Positions 42,119-51,000 of a DNA stretch of 64,000 nt are shown here, in pieces (position 1 is the first letter of the stretch; each line of letters begins with the position of its first letter). The position numbers and the translations under genes are program-made. Location of the stretch: assembly GCF_016901815.1 (NCBI RefSeq), contig NZ_JACSNR010000002.1:62001-126000 (forward strand), given 5' to 3'. The notes below the pieces were generated by a model. The model saw only the letters and a program-made list of their open reading frames with translations. It had not been told where the DNA came from and made no database searches. This DNA is from Hydrogenoanaerobacterium saccharovorans (GTDB taxonomy: Bacteria > Bacillota > Clostridia > Oscillospirales > Ruminococcaceae).

Positions 42119-44089
42119 TCAGTAGAGCTTGGCGCCGGCGGGGATGCGGTCGTCCACCATCAGCAGATTGAGCCCTTCCTTGCCGTCCTCACTGTGTACG
42201 GCGCTGATAAGCATGCCGCAGGAGTCGATGCCCATCATCTTCCGGGGCAGCAGGTTGGTGATGGCAATCAGGGTCTTGCCCACCAGCTCCTCCGGCTCAT
42301 AGTACTCATGGATGCCGCTGAGGATCACACGGTCCTCACCCGAGCCATCGTCCAGCACGAACTTGAGCAGCTTCTTGCTCTTGGGCACTGCCTCACAGGC
42401 CTTGACCTTCACAACCCGGTAATCCGACTTGGCAAAGGTCTCGTAGTCGATCATATCCTGGAACAGCGGCTCGATCTCCACCTTGGAGAAGTCTGTCGGC
42501 TCTGTGACTGCTTCCTTCATGGGAACCGCAGCCGGAGCGGCAGCTGCTGCCTTTTCCTCCCGGCGGTCACCGGTGCCCAGCGGCTTCATGGTGGGGAACA
42601 GAATTACTTCCCGGATTGTATCCGAGTTGGTGAGCATCATGACTGCACGGTCAATGCCCATGCCCATACCACCCGTGGGCGGCATGGCGTATTCCAGTGC
42701 CATGAGGAAGTCCTCATCCAGCATCTCAGTTTCATCATCGCCGCGGTCACGCAGTTCCACCTGCTTTTCAAACCGCTGACGCTGGTCGATGGGATCGTTG
42801 AGCTCGGAATAGGCGTTTGCCAGCTCGCTGTGGCAGACAAACAGCTCGAACCGCTCGGTCAGGCGGGGGTCCTTGGGGCTGCGCTTGGTCAGCGGGGATA
42901 CCTCCACCGGATACATGGTGATGAAAGTCGGCTGGATCAGCCTCTCTTCTACCTTCTGATCGAAGCAGGCATAGAGTGCGTTGCCCCAGGTCTTGTCGGC
43001 AGTTTCAGCCAGCTCCACGCCCACGGCCTTGGCAGCAGCCACAGCTTCAGCATCGTCGGTGATGGCATCAAAGTCAATGCCCACATACTCCCGTACGGCC
43101 TCTACCATGGTCAGACGGCGCCAGCCGGGGGTCAGGTCGATGGTCTCGCCCTGCCACTGGATCTCATAGGTGCCCAGGATCTCCTTGGCAGCGCCCGAGA
43201 GAATGCCCTCGGCAATATCCATCATGCCATGGAAATCAGTGTAGGCCTGGTAGAGCTCCACCGTGGTGAATTCGGGGTTGTGCTTGGGGTCCATGCCCTC
43301 ATTGCGGAAGATGCGTCCGATCTCATAGACGCGCTCCATACCACCCACGATCAGACGCTTCAGCGGCAGCTCGGTGGCGATGCGCATATACATATCAATG
43401 TCCAGCGTATTGTGATGGGTGATGAACGGACGGGCAGCGGCACCGCCGGCAATGGTATTGAGCACCGGGGTTTCCACTTCGATATAGCCCATATCGTCCA
43501 GATAGCTGCGCATGAACTTGATGAACTTGGAACGGGTGATGAAGGTCTTCTTCACATCGGGGTTCACCATCAGGTCCAGATAGCGCTGACGGTACCGGGC
43601 ATCGGTGTCCTTAAGGCCATGCCACTTTTCCGGCAGCGGACGCAGGCTCTTGGAGAGCAGGGTCAGCTTTTCAGCCTTCACCGAGATCTCACCCCGGCGG
43701 GTGCGGAATACTTCGCCTTCCACGCCGATGATGTCGCCCAGGTCCCACTTGCCGAACTGACGGAAAGCTTCCTCGCCGATCTCATTGATCTTTACATAGA
43801 TCTGGATGCGGCCGCTGCCATCCTGCAGGTCGATGAAGTTGGCCTTACCCATATCACGCCAGCTCATAATACGGCCGGCAATGGATACATGACGGCCCTC
43901 AAAGCCATTGTCAAAGCCATCCACAATTTCCTTGGCATGGGCATCTACATCAAAACGGGTGATCTCATAGGGATTCTGACCCGATTCCATCAGTTCATTG
44001 AGCTTGTTCCGTCGGATCTGGAGCAGTTCCGAAAGGCTCTCGCCGGTCTGAACTTCCTCCTGTACGGGGGTATTGTTCCGTTCACTCAT
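42119..44089 (-). CDS. lysS: lysyl-tRNA synthetase (class II) fused to a C-terminal tRNA-binding domain
   Basis: The first about 500 residues are a normal class II LysRS: OB-fold anticodon domain, motif 2 region FRNEGMDPKHNPEFT and motif 3 GGMGMGIDRAVM. After an Ala/Pro/Glu linker of about 30 residues comes a domain of about 115 residues (SDYRVVKVKACEAVPKSKKL, LPRKMMGIDSCGMLISA) of the MetG-C/Trbp111/EMAP-II type, which binds tRNA outside the anticodon. LysRS is usually about 500 residues, so 656 reflects a true fusion. GGGAGTG-type Shine-Dalgarno lies before ATG 44089. Confidence 0.95.
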   Translation of the reverse strand: MSERNNTPVQEEVQTGESLSELLQIRRNKLNELMESGQNPYEITRFDVDAHAKEIVDGFDNGFEGRHVSIAGRIMSWRDMGKANFIDLQDGSGRIQIYVKINEIGEEAFRQFGKWDLGDIIGVEGEVFRTRRGEISVKAEKLTLLSKSLRPLPEKWHGLKDTDARYRQRYLDLMVNPDVKKTFITRSKFIKFMRSYLDDMGYIEVETPVLNTIAGGAAARPFITHHNTLDIDMYMRIATELPLKRLIVGGMERVYEIGRIFRNEGMDPKHNPEFTTVELYQAYTDFHGMMDIAEGILSGAAKEILGTYEIQWQGETIDLTPGWRRLTMVEAVREYVGIDFDAITDDAEAVAAAKAVGVELAETADKTWGNALYACFDQKVEERLIQPTFITMYPVEVSPLTKRSPKDPRLTERFELFVCHSELANAYSELNDPIDQRQRFEKQVELRDRGDDETEMLDEDFLMALEYAMPPTGGMGMGIDRAVMMLTNSDTIREVILFPTMKPLGTGDRREEKAAAAAPAAVPMKEAVTEPTDFSKVEIEPLFQDMIDYETFAKSDYRVVKVKACEAVPKSKKLLKFVLDDGSGEDRVILSGIHEYYEPEELVGKTLIAITNLLPRKMMGIDSCGMLISAVHSEDGKEGLNLLMVDDRIPAGAKLY

Positions 44090-44127
44090 CTATTTTACAC
44101 TCCCTGTATAATTAACGTTACCTTTTT

Positions 44128-44155
44128 ATTTTATCATGTTTTAGCCGTTTGTCCA
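44128..44155 (-). promoter_or_regulatory. probable lysS promoter
   Basis: Minus strand TGGACA, 16-base spacer, TAAAAT, about 40 bases before lysS. Confidence 0.55.
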
Positions 44156-44191
44156 GCGGCGGAATTTGACTTTTTCCCATAGAAACACAAA

Positions 44192-44213
44192 ATGCGGACA
44201 TTTCTGTCCGCAT
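44192..44213 (-). terminator. greA terminator
   Basis: Perfect 9-bp ATGCGGACA/TGTCCGCAT with a four-base loop; the minus-strand tail is TTTGTGTTTC. Confidence 0.75.
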
Positions 44214-44231
44214 CTGTCAAAACACTGTTCT

Positions 44232-44702
44232 TTACCGGGAGATTTCCAGGATCTTGAAGCTGATCACGCCAGCCGGAGCCTGAACCTCTACCACTTCGCC
44301 CACCTTATGGCCCAGCAGAGCCTGGCCTACCGGCGACTTATCGGTGATGGTTTCTCCTTCGCCGCCCGATTCCAGGGACGATACAATGCGATAGGTCATC
44401 TCATCGCCGTATTCCACATCCAGGATCTTGACCAGCGAACCAACCGATACAGCATCGGTGGCAATATCATCATGGTCGATGATCTCCACATGCTTGAGCT
44501 GTTCCTCCAGCTGTGCGATGCGGGCTTCCATGACAGCCTGGTCATTCTTGGCCTCATCATACTCACTGTTCTCGGACAGGTCACCGAATCCACGGGCTAT
44601 ACGGATCTTCTCGGATACTTCCGCACGACCAGTGGTGCGCAGCTGATGCAGTTCTTCCTGGAGCTTGTCAAAGCCCTCCTGTGTCATCAAAATCTTATCC
44701 AA
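44232..44702 (-). CDS. greA: transcription elongation factor GreA
   Basis: Rescues backtracked RNA polymerase by stimulating transcript cleavage. The N-terminal coiled coil carries the acidic tip in GDLSENSEYDEAK (about residues 39-51); the C-terminal domain ends SPVGQALLGHKVGEVVEV. I favour a TTG start at 44702 (MDKILMTQEGF), about nine bases after AAAGG, giving 156 residues, the standard length; a GTG nine bases earlier abuts the Shine-Dalgarno. Confidence 0.96.
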   Translation of the reverse strand: MDKILMTQEGFDKLQEELHQLRTTGRAEVSEKIRIARGFGDLSENSEYDEAKNDQAVMEARIAQLEEQLKHVEIIDHDDIATDAVSVGSLVKILDVEYGDEMTYRIVSSLESGGEGETITDKSPVGQALLGHKVGEVVEVQAPAGVISFKILEISR

Positions 44703-44767
44703 AGCAATCACCCTTTCTGGTGCAGTTCAGTCAAACAAATGTGCGTCCTGCGACGCATAATATCAGT

Positions 44768-44796
44768 ATTATAGTAAAATCAGTCCCCGGTGTCAA
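44768..44796 (-). promoter_or_regulatory. consensus greA promoter
   Basis: Minus strand perfect TTGACA, 17-base spacer, perfect TATAAT. Confidence 0.9.
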
Positions 44797-44844
44797 GTGC
44801 GAAAGCTGTCTGATCCGCACTTCCCGGTGATTTATTTTGGCAAA

Positions 44845-44876
44845 ACAGGCGGCAGATACTGGAATCTGCCGCCTGT
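44845..44876 (-). terminator. ctpA operon terminator
   Basis: Perfect 13-bp ACAGGCGGCAGAT/ATCTGCCGCCTGT stem followed by TTTT on the minus strand. Confidence 0.85.
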
Positions 44877-44906
44877 GGGATTTTTCCCTTGGTATTCAGT
44901 TGGAGC

Positions 44907-46253
44907 TTATGCAGCTTCGTCCTCGGAAGAGCTCTCTTCGCTGCTCTCCTCCTCCGACGAAGTCTCCTCCGAAGCGGTCTCCTCTTCGCTGGAGGTATCC
45001 TCCTCGGTCTCCTCCTCCGAGCTGCTCTCGGGGATCTCGCTCAGGCCGTCAAAGCCGCCGGTCTTGATCACCGCTTCCGCCAGCTCCAGTGCCTTCTTCA
45101 GCTGGGGATCGGTCTCCTCGTACAGCTCATAGAAGTTGCGCTGCTGTTCCGCTGTGAGCTGCACCGCGTAATCCGGCTTGACGCCTACCCCGTCAAAGTT
45201 CTCGCTCTTGGGGGGATTGTACTTGGCTACGGTGATGCTCAGGGCGCCGCCGTCGCTCAGGGGATAGATGGTCTGCATTACGCCCTTGCCATAGGTCTGG
45301 GTGCCTACGGTACGGCCCTTGTTGTAATCCTTGATGGCCTGGGCGAACAGCTCTGCCGCACTGGCGGTATTCTCGTTGGTGATTACCACCATGGGGAGGT
45401 TCACCTCATCGGCGTCACTGGTGCCCAGCACCTCGGTGTGACCGTCGTGATAGGTAGCCGATACCAGATCGCCTTCGGGCAGCAGGGTATCCAGCATATC
45501 CACCACCGAGTCAATGGTGCCGCCGGGGTTGTTGCGCACATCAAAAATCAGCGCCTTGACGCCATTGCCGGTGAGCTGCTTGAGGGCAGTATTGAACTGG
45601 GCAGGAGTATTGTTGTGGAACTCCTTGATCCTGATGTAGCCCACATCGCCGTACTGTTCCCAGGTGACCATGGGCACTTCGATATTCCGGCGGACGATCT
45701 CCACATCATCGTCCTGGCTGTCCCGGCGGACCACCAGATTCAGGGTGGAGCCTTCCTCGCCGCCCATGGAGGTGCTCAGTTCCGAATAGTTATCGGCAGT
45801 GACCATGGTGCCTTCCACTTCCACGATGAGGTCGCCCACTTCAATGCCGGCTTCCTCTGCCGGGGAATCGGCAAAGACCTCGATGACCTTCATATAACCG
45901 CTGGGGTCCATGACAACGCTGACGCCGATGGAGGCCTTCTGGCTCTCATAGGCTTCCATCTGTGCCTGATATTCCTCGGGGGTCATATACCGGGCATACT
46001 TGTCGCCCAGGCCGCTGACATAGCCCTTGGCTACGGCATTCATCAGTTCTTCCTCATCAATATCCCCATAAAAGTTCTGACGGACATATCCGTCGATCTC
46101 ATTGAGTTTGCTGTACATGACTTCACTTTCCCGCAGGCTTTGCATCCGGCCGTTGAAGTCGTACATGGAGTAGCCTGCCGTAATGACAATGGCTACCGCC
46201 GCTGCCAGGGACATCAGCGCAATGGCGACGCCCAGTGAAATTTTTCTGTTCAT
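44907..46253 (-). CDS. ctpA: S41 family carboxyl-terminal processing peptidase
   Basis: Exported serine protease with a Ser-Lys dyad. Residues 8-28 form a membrane anchor, a PDZ domain follows (SIGVSVVMDPSGYMKVIEV), and the protease core has Ser in NENTASAAELFAQAI and Lys in GTQTYGKGVMQT. The last 35 residues are almost only Ser and Glu, an unusual acidic tail. I chose ATG 46253 eight bases after GGAG. It lies downstream of ftsE-ftsX-M23, so it may process envelope hydrolases. Confidence 0.94.
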   Translation of the reverse strand: MNRKISLGVAIALMSLAAAVAIVITAGYSMYDFNGRMQSLRESEVMYSKLNEIDGYVRQNFYGDIDEEELMNAVAKGYVSGLGDKYARYMTPEEYQAQMEAYESQKASIGVSVVMDPSGYMKVIEVFADSPAEEAGIEVGDLIVEVEGTMVTADNYSELSTSMGGEEGSTLNLVVRRDSQDDDVEIVRRNIEVPMVTWEQYGDVGYIRIKEFHNNTPAQFNTALKQLTGNGVKALIFDVRNNPGGTIDSVVDMLDTLLPEGDLVSATYHDGHTEVLGTSDADEVNLPMVVITNENTASAAELFAQAIKDYNKGRTVGTQTYGKGVMQTIYPLSDGGALSITVAKYNPPKSENFDGVGVKPDYAVQLTAEQQRNFYELYEETDPQLKKALELAEAVIKTGGFDGLSEIPESSSEEETEEDTSSEEETASEETSSEEESSEESSSEDEAA

Positions 46254-46397
46254 TGATTCAACTCCTGCCTCTGGTTCTGCCGCATGGGACGGCAGAGATC
46301 TACCGGTATAGTATAACACAGTTTCCACAGCCTTGGGGACAGAATCTGTGCCCCGAAGGTAAAAATTCTGTGAACACCCGGGATTTTCCCATGAAAA

Positions 46398-46435
46398 ACA
46401 GGCTGCCGCCTCCCACGGGGAAAGCCGCAGCCTGT
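46398..46435 (-). terminator. terminator after the M23 gene
   Basis: ACAGGCTGC-GC pairs with GC-GCAGCCTGT, then TTTTT on the minus strand, so ctpA is partly separated from the upstream genes. Confidence 0.8.
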
Positions 46436-46457
46436 CTGAACATGCTGTTCTGTGTGA

Positions 46458-47666
46458 TCAGGGCTTGAGATAGCCGCTGAGCGGATTGACAGCGGTACCG
46501 TTTTCACGCACCTCGAAGTGCAGATGCGGGCCGGTACTCCAGCCGGTGGAACCCACCTTGGCAATGGCCTGTCCGCGGGTGACATGATCGCCCTCGGATA
46601 CCAGCAGCTGGCTGGTATGACCATACAGGGTGGAGATATTGCCGCCATGGTCGATGATGAGGTACCGTCCATAGCCTACGCCCTGGACATAGGTCTCCTG
46701 GGCCTTGATGACAACGCCGTCCGCTGCCGCCACGATATTCTGTCCGTAGATATTGGAGCCGGAAATATCAATGCCGGTGTGGAAGTCGGTGTTGTTGAAG
46801 CGCCAGCCATAGTAACTGGTGATGCCGGTGTAACCGGGTACAGGCCAGGTCATGACGCCGCCGGTATATTCGCCCTGGGACTCATAGGAGGCATAGATGT
46901 CGTTGATTTCGCTCTGTACCTGCGCCATCATCTTGTCGATCTCTGCCTTGTTGGCCTCATACTGCTTCTGCAGGGCATCGATGTCCTCGATCTGCCCCTG
47001 GATCTGGCTCACCTGACCATTGAGCTGCTGCTTCTTCTCGTCCAGGGTACCCTTGGACTCGTTGAGATCCGCCTTGTTGGCCTCATTTTCCTCCTGGAGC
47101 TTTTCCAGCTCCGCAATGTTGGCTTCCAGGCCGGCAATGATCTCCCGGTCATTTTCCGCTACCCGGGCGGTGATGTCCGCCTTCATCAGGAAGTCGGAAA
47201 AGCTGTCAGCACCCAGCAGCAGGCTGATGGTGCTGCTGTCCCCGGACATATAGGAAGCCCGGGCCCGCTGACGGAAGATCTCATAATCCTTGTCGATCTC
47301 CTCTTCCAGATCCGCAATGCTTGCGTTGTTCTCCGCGATCATATTGTCCAGCAGGGTGATCTTGTCGGTGAGCACATTGATCTGCGCCTGGGTATTGTCG
47401 ATCTGACCATTGAGCTGATTCTTCTCTGCCAGATACTTGTCCTTTTCACTCTTGGCTGCGTCGATCTGCGCCTGGATCTCCTTCTGATGTTCCTCCAGTT
47501 CTTCATACTGGTTGTTCAGGTCGTCGATCTGCGCCTGGTCATCCGAGCTCACGGTGGTGTCCGCATAGCTCACCTGCCAGAGCTTCTCCGACTGTGTACT
47601 GAATGCTGTGGTGATCAGGCCGGCACAGAGTGTCAGCGCGATCAGCCGTCTGTATGTCTGATGCAT
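46458..47666 (-). CDS. murein hydrolase activator / M23 peptidase with coiled coil (EnvC/PcsB-like)
   Basis: Signal peptide (1-23), a long coiled coil rich in Glu/Gln/Asn (about residues 40-265), then an M23 LytM domain with HTGID (first zinc ligands) and HLHFE (last ligand). The architecture matches EnvC and PcsB-like partners that FtsEX activates at the division septum. It is directly downstream of ftsX. All zinc and catalytic motifs are present, so it may be an active hydrolase rather than a degenerate activator. Confidence 0.93.
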   Translation of the reverse strand: MHQTYRRLIALTLCAGLITTAFSTQSEKLWQVSYADTTVSSDDQAQIDDLNNQYEELEEHQKEIQAQIDAAKSEKDKYLAEKNQLNGQIDNTQAQINVLTDKITLLDNMIAENNASIADLEEEIDKDYEIFRQRARASYMSGDSSTISLLLGADSFSDFLMKADITARVAENDREIIAGLEANIAELEKLQEENEANKADLNESKGTLDEKKQQLNGQVSQIQGQIEDIDALQKQYEANKAEIDKMMAQVQSEINDIYASYESQGEYTGGVMTWPVPGYTGITSYYGWRFNNTDFHTGIDISGSNIYGQNIVAAADGVVIKAQETYVQGVGYGRYLIIDHGGNISTLYGHTSQLLVSEGDHVTRGQAIAKVGSTGWSTGPHLHFEVRENGTAVNPLSGYLKP

Positions 47667-47712
47667 GGGGTATCGCCTCTTTTTCTGTCCATCCCCGGGG
47701 GAATGGCCGCCG

Positions 47713-48630
47713 TTATACTTTCAGGTATTTACGCACAAAGATTATGCTGCCCAGGGTGCCGATGGCAACTCCCACAAACAGGAAGCAGCCCATGAGCGGC
47801 AGTGCCATAGAGCCGAAGGGCACCAGGTTCTCGGTGAGGAAGGTCAGCCAGCCCACACCCTCGCCTGCCAGCCAGTGTACCAGCAGGGAATAGAGCCCCC
47901 AGATCAGCAGGAAGGCCACCGAAGCGGAGAGCAGGCCGAGCAGAAGCCCTTCCACAATAAAGGGCAGGCGGATAAACATATCCGTTGCGCCCACATACTT
48001 CATGATGCTGATTTCCTTGCGGCGGTTGAATACGGTGATCTTGATGGTGTTGGCAATGATCATCGATGCCACGCCGATGAGCAGCAGCACAATGGCTGCG
48101 CCGCCCAGGTTGACAGCATGCTTGATGATGGTGATGGTCTGGGCCACCTGTTCCGGCGCCCGGACATAGTCCACATCATCGTAATCGGACAGCACCTGTA
48201 CGGTGGCGTCCAGCTGGGAAAGATCCCGGATGGTCACGCTGAAGGAATCGGGCATGATATTGTCCTCATAGAGGGGGGCAAACAGCTCCTCGCTGTTTTC
48301 AGCCACACCGCTCATGGACTGTACCCAGCTGTTCAGACCCTCTTCCTTGCTGATGAACCGGACTGCCGATACATTCTCGGTATTCTTCAGCTGCTGTTCC
48401 ACTTCGGAAATGCGGTCGTCACTCAGGTTATCCTTGAGGAACACCACTACTTCATTCTGTGCTTCCACATAGCCTACAAAGCTGTTGGCATTGAAGCTGA
48501 ACACAATGGAAGCACCGATCAGCAGCATACAGGCCACCAGTACACCGATGGCTGCCACCGACATCTGTTTGTTTGCATAGATATTCCGGGCGCCTTCCCG
48601 CAGAAGGTACCCGATACTACTTCCTCCCAT
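47713..48630 (-). CDS. ftsX: cell division protein FtsX
   Basis: Permease-like partner of FtsE. It has an N-terminal cytoplasmic segment, membrane helix 1 (about 20-45), an extracellular loop of about 130 residues, and three C-terminal helices. The extracellular loop normally contacts the murein hydrolase, here encoded next door. The start overlaps ftsE by 14 bases. Length 305 is normal. Confidence 0.96.
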   Translation of the reverse strand: MGGSSIGYLLREGARNIYANKQMSVAAIGVLVACMLLIGASIVFSFNANSFVGYVEAQNEVVVFLKDNLSDDRISEVEQQLKNTENVSAVRFISKEEGLNSWVQSMSGVAENSEELFAPLYEDNIMPDSFSVTIRDLSQLDATVQVLSDYDDVDYVRAPEQVAQTITIIKHAVNLGGAAIVLLLIGVASMIIANTIKITVFNRRKEISIMKYVGATDMFIRLPFIVEGLLLGLLSASVAFLLIWGLYSLLVHWLAGEGVGWLTFLTENLVPFGSMALPLMGCFLFVGVAIGTLGSIIFVRKYLKV

Positions 48631-49312
48631 TGTGACCTCCTATTTTGCCGGTATCCGCCACCAGGCGGCCCTTTTCGATCTGAATGATGCGATGATCGAA
48701 CTGCGCAACCAGTTCATGTTCATGGGTGACCATCACAATGGTGGTACCCACTTTATTGATCTCGGTGAGCAGTTCCACGATCTCATAGGAGAGTTCCGGG
48801 TCGATATTGCCGGTGGGCTCGTCCGCCAGGATGAGATCCGGATTGTTGACCAGCGCCCGGGCCAGGGCCACACGCTGCTGTTCGCCGCCGGAGATCTGCT
48901 CCGGCATGCTGCGGGCTTTTCCCTGCAGGCCCACCAGATTGAGAATATAGGGCACACGCTGCCGGATATCCTTATTGGATACATTGGTGGCACGCAGGGC
49001 AAAGGCCACATTGTCATACACATTCATTGTGGGAATCAGGCGGAAATCCTGAAACACCACGCCGAGCGTCCGCCGGAAATAGGGGATATCACGCCGCTTC
49101 ATCTCCCCTACATTCCGACCATTTACAATCACACGGCCGGAAGTGGGAGTTTCTTCCCGAAGCAAAAGGCGCATCAGCGTACTCTTGCCCGCTCCCGAAG
49201 AGCCGACAATAAACACAAATTCGCCTTTATCGATATCCAAACTCACATTGTCGAGTGCCAGATTTCCGGAAGGGTACCGCTTGGATACATTTGTCAGTTT
49301 AATCACACTCAA
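48617..49312 (-). CDS. ftsE: cell division ATP-binding protein FtsE
   Basis: ABC ATPase: Walker [10 protein letters not shown] at residues 37-45, signature [14 protein letters not shown], Walker [13 protein letters not shown], and a switch His in MVTHEHEL. With FtsX it turns ATP hydrolysis into activation of a wall hydrolase at the septum. It is the first gene of the ftsE-ftsX-M23 run, 80 bases after the CdaR-type regulator. Confidence 0.97.
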   Translation of the reverse strand: MSVIKLTNVSKRYPSGNLALDNVSLDIDKGEFVFIVGSSGAGKSTLMRLLLREETPTSGRVIVNGRNVGEMKRRDIPYFRRTLGVVFQDFRLIPTMNVYDNVAFALRATNVSNKDIRQRVPYILNLVGLQGKARSMPEQISGGEQQRVALARALVNNPDLILADEPTGNIDPELSYEIVELLTEINKVGTTIVMVTHEHELVAQFDHRIIQIEKGRLVADTGKIGGHNGRK

Positions 49313-49392
49313 TTACCGCCTTGCAGACAATGACTCATTTGGGATTATACGGTCTTTTTCAGAACTGTCAGGTGCTGGTTCCCGCAGCGGGA

Positions 49393-50478
49393 TCAATACT
49401 TGACGGGATTGGCTGTCAGATACTTCTTGACCATCAGGGCAACCTTGAAGATGATGGCGTGATCGAACTCCCGCAGATCCAGACCGGTGAGCTTCTTGAT
49501 CTTCTCCAGCCGGTAAACCAGGGTATTGCGGTGTACGAACAGCTTTCTGGAAGTTTCCGATACATTCAGATTGTTTTCAAAGAACTTCTGGATGGTGAAC
49601 AGAGTCTCCTGATCCAGGCTCTCGATGGAACCCTTCTTGAATACTTCCTTGAGGAACATTTCACACAGGGTGGTGGGAAGCTGATAGATCAGACGGGCGA
49701 TGCCCAGGTTATCATAGCTGACAATGGCCTTTTCGGTATCGAATACCTTGCCCACTTCCAGCGCGACCTGTGCTTCCTTGAAGCTCTTGGCCAGATCCTT
49801 GACGCCCACAACAGTGGTGCCGATGCCCACAACAACCTTGGTATAGAACTCGCCGCCCAGAGTATCCACAATGGAACGGGCCAGCTTTTCCAGGTCCTTG
49901 GAATCGATGCCGGCCTTGATCTCCTTGACCAGCACGATGTCACTCTCGCTGATATTGAAGACAAAGTCCTTCTGCTTGTTGGGGAACAGGTTCTGGATCA
50001 CATCGAAGGCGGAGATATCATTGGAGGAGACGATCCGCACCAGCAGAACCACCCGGCTCACATCCGAATTGAAGTGCATTTCCCGGGCCTTGACATAGAT
50101 GTCGCCGGGCAGGATGTTGTCGAGGATTACATTCTTGATGAAGTTGTTGCGGTCATACTTCTCGTCATAATACTGCTTGATGCCGGACAATGCCACAGCC
50201 AGAATGCCGCAGTACCGGGCAGCCATTTCGTCCGAGCCCTCCACAAAGACCGCAAACTCCGGCTTGGACTTGGAACCGAACGGCTTGTAGGTATATCCAT
50301 CCCGCACAAACAGATCCTGATTTTCCCCCATGTCCAGCATGAGATATTCACTGGTCTCCCCGATGCGGGTGAGATCGCTGCAGGAGATAACGGTAGCAGT
50401 ATCGTCCACAACGCCGATCACACGGTCGATGGAATCCCGCATCTGGTGGATAATGCCCTGGAATAACCGGTTAGACAT
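49393..50478 (-). CDS. CdaR/PucR family transcriptional regulator
   Basis: The 361-residue protein has an N-terminal ligand-type region (about 1-120), a GGDEF-like middle, and the C-terminal PucR helix-turn-helix with NLNVSETSRKLFVHRNTLVYRLEKIKKLTGLDL (residues about 309-341). This is the CdaR-type layout. It lies immediately upstream of ftsE in the same direction, a neighbourhood seen in Clostridia, so it may govern the division module; the ligand is unknown. Confidence 0.9.
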   Translation of the reverse strand: MSNRLFQGIIHQMRDSIDRVIGVVDDTATVISCSDLTRIGETSEYLMLDMGENQDLFVRDGYTYKPFGSKSKPEFAVFVEGSDEMAARYCGILAVALSGIKQYYDEKYDRNNFIKNVILDNILPGDIYVKAREMHFNSDVSRVVLLVRIVSSNDISAFDVIQNLFPNKQKDFVFNISESDIVLVKEIKAGIDSKDLEKLARSIVDTLGGEFYTKVVVGIGTTVVGVKDLAKSFKEAQVALEVGKVFDTEKAIVSYDNLGIARLIYQLPTTLCEMFLKEVFKKGSIESLDQETLFTIQKFFENNLNVSETSRKLFVHRNTLVYRLEKIKKLTGLDLREFDHAIIFKVALMVKKYLTANPVKY

Positions 50479-50523
50479 AATTCTTTACCCCTCTTCGCTA
50501 TGATTTCAGTGCAAACTTTCGTC

Positions 50524-50552
50524 AGTATAGCCAATACACACACTATTGTACA
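50524..50552 (-). promoter_or_regulatory. promoter of the CdaR-type regulator and ftsEX run
   Basis: Minus strand TGTACA, 17-base spacer, TATACT, about 46 bases before the start. Confidence 0.6.
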
Positions 50553-51000
50553 TAAAACCCGCCTGTTTTGCAATAGAAACCACGATAAAAGTTGCAAGTT
50601 TTTGTCTATTTTTTGCTAACTTTCCGGCAGATTGCCTATTTTGCGCCTGGATTTCCCTGGATTTTGTATTGAAGCACAAAGCTTAGGTTCCCAAAACTCC
50701 CCCCTTTCTTCTGACAGATTCCACTATACTGTGCAGGATTTTTTAGATATTATTGCAGAGAATTTTTTCCAGAACGGGCAGGTGCTGGGAATGCTTTGTG
50801 CAATTTGACGCTATCCCCCGGCCTCCCTGCATTTTCCCCGGCTGCTTGTGCAGACCGGCAAAATAGGCGGTATTTCCCCGGATTTTTTCGTCCGGTATCC
50901 CACTTTCTTTTTCGTCTGCCCCGTGGTAGAATCTCGGGTGCGGGCGTGGAAGGCTTCTTCTGCCTCCCTATTTTCAGAAAAAAGAGAGGTCTTTTGCTCC
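50553..51000. other. AT-rich intergenic region upstream of the MATE gene
   Basis: No gene is supported here. The left 200 bases are AT-rich with scattered T runs. A TAGAAT at 50927-50932 with a weak TTTCTT 17 bases upstream may be the MATE promoter. I saw no strong hairpin or repeat. Confidence 0.5.

Noticed and set aside
40574-44789. T-box or lysine riboswitch before lysS or greA
   Set aside because: The leaders are short, have no T-box sequence, and contain only the greA terminator and simple promoters.
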